This document shows, in pieces, positions 4,895 to 7,946 of a DNA stretch of 7,946 bases. The DNA is from Desulfurococcales archaeon (GTDB taxonomy: Archaea > Thermoproteota > Thermoprotei_A > Sulfolobales > AG1): contig JALXCO010000062.1 of NCBI GenBank assembly GCA_026990885.1, positions 1-7,946 on the forward strand. The letters are read 5' to 3'. A program made the translations under genes and the position numbers. Below the pieces are notes generated by a model. The model saw only the letters and a list, made by a program, of their open reading frames with translations. It did not search any database and was not told where the DNA came from. Positions within the stretch are counted from its first letter, which is position 1; each line of letters begins with the position of its first letter.

Positions 4895-6095
4895 ACCTGC
4901 GCCCATTGGTATCTAGATCCCTGAAGAAGATGTAGAAGAGAACTGTAGCTATGGCGTAGAACAGGGCTGTTAGATAGAACGGCATTGATAGAGATACATA
5001 CTGGAGGAGGTAGCCGCCAATAGAGGGTGTAGCGGAGTTCGGGAGGCTCCAGGCTATAGAGATGAATGCCGATACCGTAGATCTCTCAGACGGGTCGGTG
5101 AGGTTCATAACCATAGCCCTAACAATCGGGCCGGCCATATTCATCAAGAGGTTCCTAGCAACAAACAAGGCGCCAACAACCATGAAGTCCGGGATGAGGG
5201 GTATAAGGGCTAGCAGAACTATAGAGGTCCCCTGGGTAGCCACAACAGTATTAACCCTACCAAGCCTGCTCGCAAGTATAGGAGAGATCATGTAGGACAC
5301 GCTGAGCATCAGGTTGGCAACTGTATATAGCGGGGAGAGAACGTTCTCATCAAGCCCGAAGCGGAGGTAGAACCAGAGGGGGAATAGAGGGATAGTTATC
5401 CCTGCACCAACGCCTATCAGCAGATCCACAATCCCTATCCTGTAGAGAACCCTAATGGATCTCCTCGGAATGATCCTGTCACGAAGCCCACCACCACGCC
5501 TAACCCTTATCTCCCCCCTGATCAGGCTGGTGGTTACAGCCACCAAAGCGGTAGTTAATCCGGAAAGCACTATAAGGGGCCTGTAGGAGTCCAGCTCGCT
5601 AAACCCAAACGAGCTCCTAAGTATGGATGGAGCGACAGACAGGCCCGAGGCGATAACCACCCCCATGCTCGATGCCGAGTAGCTGTAGCTGAATACCTGA
5701 TCCATGTTCCTGGCTGGAGCTATATCCGCAAGCAGAGCCCATAGAGGGGAATAGATCATCGATGAACCAACACCAATCACGAGCCCAGCAGCATATATGT
5801 GCGTCGGATTCTCCAGGTAGGCCAGAACAGCTATAGATGCTCCAGCCATTACTGAGCCGACAGCTATTATCCTCTTCTTTCCATATAGGTCGGCAGCTAC
5901 CCCTATAGGGATCGTGAGCACCGCAAATGTGGCTTGCGATATGGTTAGGAGGAGCCCGATCTCTACAGGCTCAAGCCCAAGCTTGCTCAAGTATATGGGT
6001 AGCAGTATTGATAGGGACCCCCACTGAAACGAGGCCATGAACTCGGAGGCTATACCCAGCTTCACGTCCCTAGTGAATACGCCCCTATCCCTCAT
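4887..6095 (-). CDS. Major facilitator superfamily (MFS) transporter
   Basis: This is a 402-residue integral membrane protein with about 12 hydrophobic segments in two halves, joined by a basic loop near residues 192-215 (RGEIRVRRGGG...PRRS). Motif A of MFS proteins is present after the second segment: GVAADLYGKKR (65-75), with Asp69 and the basic end that sit on the cytoplasmic side. Many Gly/Ser/Pro positions in the helices fit a drug or metabolite exporter, but the substrate is unknown. The start is the ATG at 6095. It is convergent with and overlaps the dioxygenase-esterase operon, so it is not cotranscribed with it; a link through export of aromatics is speculative. It is divergent from the EamA-family transporter gene. 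Confidence 0.9.
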   Translation of the reverse strand: MRDRGVFTRDVKLGIASEFMASFQWGSLSILLPIYLSKLGLEPVEIGLLLTISQATFAVLTIPIGVAADLYGKKRIIAVGSVMAGASIAVLAYLENPTHIYAAGLVIGVGSSMIYSPLWALLADIAPARNMDQVFSYSYSASSMGVVIASGLSVAPSILRSSFGFSELDSYRPLIVLSGLTTALVAVTTSLIRGEIRVRRGGGLRDRIIPRRSIRVLYRIGIVDLLIGVGAGITIPLFPLWFYLRFGLDENVLSPLYTVANLMLSVSYMISPILASRLGRVNTVVATQGTSIVLLALIPLIPDFMVVGALFVARNLLMNMAGPIVRAMVMNLTDPSERSTVSAFISIAWSLPNSATPSIGGYLLQYVSLSMPFYLTALFYAIATVLFYIFFRDLDTNGRRSI

Positions 6096-6128
6096 CTGTT
6101 TTCCGAGACATGTATACTTATTAAAATC

Positions 6129-6138
6129 GTATTTAAGG
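6129..6138 (-). promoter_or_regulatory. Candidate TATA box of the MFS gene
   Basis: CCTTAAATAC on the minus strand is centred about 38 bases before the ATG at 6095, giving a predicted leader near 12 bases. A TTTTAATAAG word closer to the start (about 6118-6127) would instead give a leaderless message. Confidence 0.4.
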
Positions 6139-6183
6139 CGTTCATATCGATATATACATGGTTAAAATATATATGGTTAAGTT

Positions 6184-6192
6184 AATATTTAT
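6184..6192 (+). promoter_or_regulatory. Candidate TATA box of the EamA-family gene
   Basis: AATATTTAT is centred about 35 bases before the TTG start at 6223. The 127-base divergent region it lies in is very A+T-rich, with several overlapping TATA-like words, so the exact box is uncertain. Confidence 0.35.
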
Positions 6193-6222
6193 CTTAAACA
6201 ATAATCTAGACTCGGATTAGCA

Positions 6223-7125
6223 TTGCTGTGGATCGGGATAGCCTACCTGGTGATAGTACACTTTCTATGGAGCACAAACAATATAGCCGGTAGATGGCTC
6301 AGCCCATATATAGATCCATATACACTCACCCTGCTGAGATGGTATATAGCGGCCCTAGCCTACCCCCTCATACTCGGTTCAGGAGTGTTTAGGGGGCTCA
6401 AGAAGCTCGTGCTCAAACCCCAAACAGCGGTGCTTGGCTTCCTGGGGTTCACGCTATTCAACATAGTAAACTACTCAGCCCTATCATTCACAACAGCATC
6501 GGTGGTGGGCTTCGCCTACGGATTCACGCCAGTTATACTCCTGCTAATGGGGTGGGCCACAGGGTATGGAAGGCCAACGGCAATACAGTTCTCTGGGGCC
6601 CTCCTATCTGTTCTTGGGGTTATAGCTCTTCTCGGCCCCAAGATAGAGGTGGTAGGCTCCCCAGGCTCCCTTATAGGTGTGGTTCTCGGCCTAATGACGG
6701 GGCTTATCTGGTCTATATACACAGTGCTCCAGAGGGTGTTTTTCAGGGACTCAGACAGGTTGAGCCTCACATACGCCTCCCTCCTGGTGTCCCTCCCCCA
6801 AACCACTGCTGCTGTCGCTATCCTTGGCTTGTTTACTGATCTTTCAGACCCCCTAAATCTAGAACCACCTATATGGGGCATCATAGCCTACGCATCCATA
6901 GTTCCTGGGGCTCTAGCCTATTATCTATGGAACAGGTCTGTGCAGCTGGTTGGAACAGGTATAGCGGCCCCATTCTCGAACCTGATCCCGGTCTTCACAG
7001 CGGGTCTCGGCGTCGCTGTTCTAGGCGAGTCCCTCTCGACAACAGACCTTGTTGGCGGGGTACTTATAGTATTGGGCTCCTCCCTAGTAACCATTGAGAG
7101 CGTTAGGAAAGGCAGAGGCAGATAA
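6223..7125 (+). CDS. EamA/DMT-superfamily transporter
   Basis: This 300-residue membrane protein has about 10 hydrophobic segments forming two EamA repeats (about 3-135 and 145-290). The first repeat contains HFLWSTNNIAGRWL, DPYTLTLLRWYIAAL and ASVVGFAYGFTPVILLLMG. The second contains GLMTGLIWSIYTVLQR, SIVPGALAYYLWNRSVQ and AAPFSNLIPVFTAGLGVAVL ahead of GESLSTTDLVGGVLIVLG. These are the characteristic segments of drug/metabolite transporters such as RhaT/YdcZ-type or amino-acid exporters; the substrate is unknown. The start is TTG at 6223: a stop at 6202-6204 closes the frame and no ATG or GTG lies between. The end is 39 bases before the AIR-synthase-like gene, which may have its own promoter. 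Confidence 0.9.
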   Translation: MLWIGIAYLVIVHFLWSTNNIAGRWLSPYIDPYTLTLLRWYIAALAYPLILGSGVFRGLKKLVLKPQTAVLGFLGFTLFNIVNYSALSFTTASVVGFAYGFTPVILLLMGWATGYGRPTAIQFSGALLSVLGVIALLGPKIEVVGSPGSLIGVVLGLMTGLIWSIYTVLQRVFFRDSDRLSLTYASLLVSLPQTTAAVAILGLFTDLSDPLNLEPPIWGIIAYASIVPGALAYYLWNRSVQLVGTGIAAPFSNLIPVFTAGLGVAVLGESLSTTDLVGGVLIVLGSSLVTIESVRKGRGR

Positions 7126-7131
7126 TATATT
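7123..7131 (+). promoter_or_regulatory. Candidate TATA box of the AIR-synthase-like gene
   Basis: TAATATATT overlaps the stop codon of the upstream transporter gene and is centred about 38 bases before the ATG at 7165, giving a leader of roughly 12 bases. It suggests separate transcription, although read-through from the transporter gene is possible. Confidence 0.35.
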
Positions 7132-7164
7132 TCGGGCTGGAATAAAATAGTGGGGTCCCCCTAA

Positions 7165-7946
7165 ATGGGGATAGTTAACCGCTTCAAGATCGGGAAGCTC
7201 GACTTCAGATCTCTAAAGGAGCTGGTGATAGACAAGCTAGGATATAGGGATGAAAGTGTTATTCAGGGCCCCGAGCTGGGTGTTGATGCATCTATCCTTG
7301 ATCCTGGCGGGGATAGGCTAATAGCTGTACACAGCGATCCTATAACGGCCGCAGGCAAGCTTGCTGGGTGGCTAAGCATCAATATAGCCAGCAACGATGT
7401 GGCTTCCGTGGGTGCAAAGCCGAGGTGGGCCTCGATCACCTTGCTCTTCAGGGAGGATGTCTCGAGGAGCGAGATTCTAGATCTTGTATCCCAGATCGAT
7501 AAGGCATCGAGAGAGCTGGAGGTGTCGGTGGTTGGTGGGCACACAGAGGTTGTTAAGGGGCTGAGATCCAATATAATAGTATCTACAGTTATCGGGACTG
7601 TTGATAGGGAAGGTGTAGTGACCTCCAAGAACGCCTCTCCGGGTGATGTGGTTATCCTAACCAAGTGGGCTGGCTTGGAGGGTACAGCTATTCTGGCCTC
7701 GGACCTCTATGATCGTCTCTTAGATCTTGGTGTAGACAGAGCCATCCTGGAAAGAGCAAGAGAGCTGTATAGGAAGATCAGCATAGTTAAAGAAGCCCTA
7801 GCCCTAGCAACAAACAAGCTGGCTAAAGCAATGCACGACCCCACAGAGGGGGGTGTGTTGGGGGGACTGCTCGAGCTGGCCTACGCATCTCGAGCAAGGG
7901 TTAGGCTGTATGTGGAGGAGGTCCCCCTACTCCCAGATACTAGAGC
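7165..7946 (+). CDS. AIR-synthase-related protein, HypE-like (partial, C terminus missing)
   Basis: The frame stays open from the ATG at 7165 to the right edge, giving 260 residues of a protein of the PurM/ThiL/HypE superfamily. Landmarks are GVDASIL (about 39-45), HSDPIT (56-61), an INIASNDVASVGAKP segment, VVGGHTEVV (122-130) and MHDPTEGGVLGGLLELA (223-239). The last is the classic Gly-rich turn of the family; the Asp-containing segments usually bind ATP-Mg. HypE makes the thiocyanate that becomes nickel-iron hydrogenase cyanide ligands, through a C-terminal cysteine. About 75 residues by family length lie outside the window, so that cysteine cannot be checked. Many archaea encode HypE-like proteins of unknown role, and GGHTE differs from the GDT-type motif of HypE and ThiL, so true HypE is not assured. 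A GGGGTCCCC palindrome (7152-7160) lies just before the start. Confidence 0.85.
   Translation, partial: MGIVNRFKIGKLDFRSLKELVIDKLGYRDESVIQGPELGVDASILDPGGDRLIAVHSDPITAAGKLAGWLSINIASNDVASVGAKPRWASITLLFREDVSRSEILDLVSQIDKASRELEVSVVGGHTEVVKGLRSNIIVSTVIGTVDREGVVTSKNASPGDVVILTKWAGLEGTAILASDLYDRLLDLGVDRAILERARELYRKISIVKEALALATNKLAKAMHDPTEGGVLGGLLELAYASRARVRLYVEEVPLLPDTR

Noticed and set aside
7263..7664. 133-codon minus-strand frame inside the AIR-synthase-like gene
   Set aside because: It is antisense to a frame that carries all the family landmarks and stays open for 260 codons.
1..7946. CRISPR array, insertion sequence or rRNA
   Set aside because: I saw no regularly spaced repeats, no transposase frame with terminal inverted repeats, and no rRNA-like conserved blocks.

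Overview
The window looks like chromosomal DNA from a thermophilic archaeon of the Thermoproteota (Crenarchaeota). The signs are TTTATA-like boxes about 25-35 bases before starts, TTG and GTG starts, heavy use of AGG/AGA for Arg and ATA for Ile, a tRNA gene with an encoded CCA, and archaeal-type genes (a single-domain KaiC-like ATPase, a ComA-like protein). I cannot name the genus.

Left region (1-1487). An intact tRNA-Arg(UCG) gene lies on the minus strand at 1121-1198. A diverged copy of only the 3' part of such a tRNA lies in the same orientation at 105-154. Between them are an A+T-rich stretch with short repeated and palindromic words and a two-gene cassette: a small helical, charged protein (433-693) followed 7 bases later by a protein with the sequence signature of the TumE/DUF6516 toxin family (701-1075). 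The layout of intact tRNA, cassette and 3' tRNA copy is what integration into a tRNA 3' end leaves behind. I read it as a possible small integrated or decayed element carrying a toxin-antitoxin-like pair. The repeats differ at 8 of 50 positions, all transitions, so it would be old. The stretch at 1199-1487 holds the tRNA promoter and no convincing gene.

Middle region (1578-4894). A KaiC/RadA-like ATPase gene (plus) converges with a phosphosulfolactate synthase (ComA) family gene (minus). Divergent from the latter is a two-gene operon: a two-domain vicinal-oxygen-chelate ring-cleaving dioxygenase of the MhqO type and, 3 bases later, an MhqD-like serine esterase. In Bacillus, genes of these two kinds belong to the quinone/hydroquinone stress response, so this may be an archaeal module handling aromatic or electrophilic compounds.

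Right region (4887-7946). An MFS transporter gene (minus) overlaps the esterase gene tail to tail by 8 bases. Divergent from it is an EamA/DMT-family transporter gene (plus), followed after 39 bases by an AIR-synthase/HypE-like gene that runs off the right edge. Apart from the toxin-like cassette and its tRNA-derived flanks, the window holds recognisable housekeeping and metabolic families.
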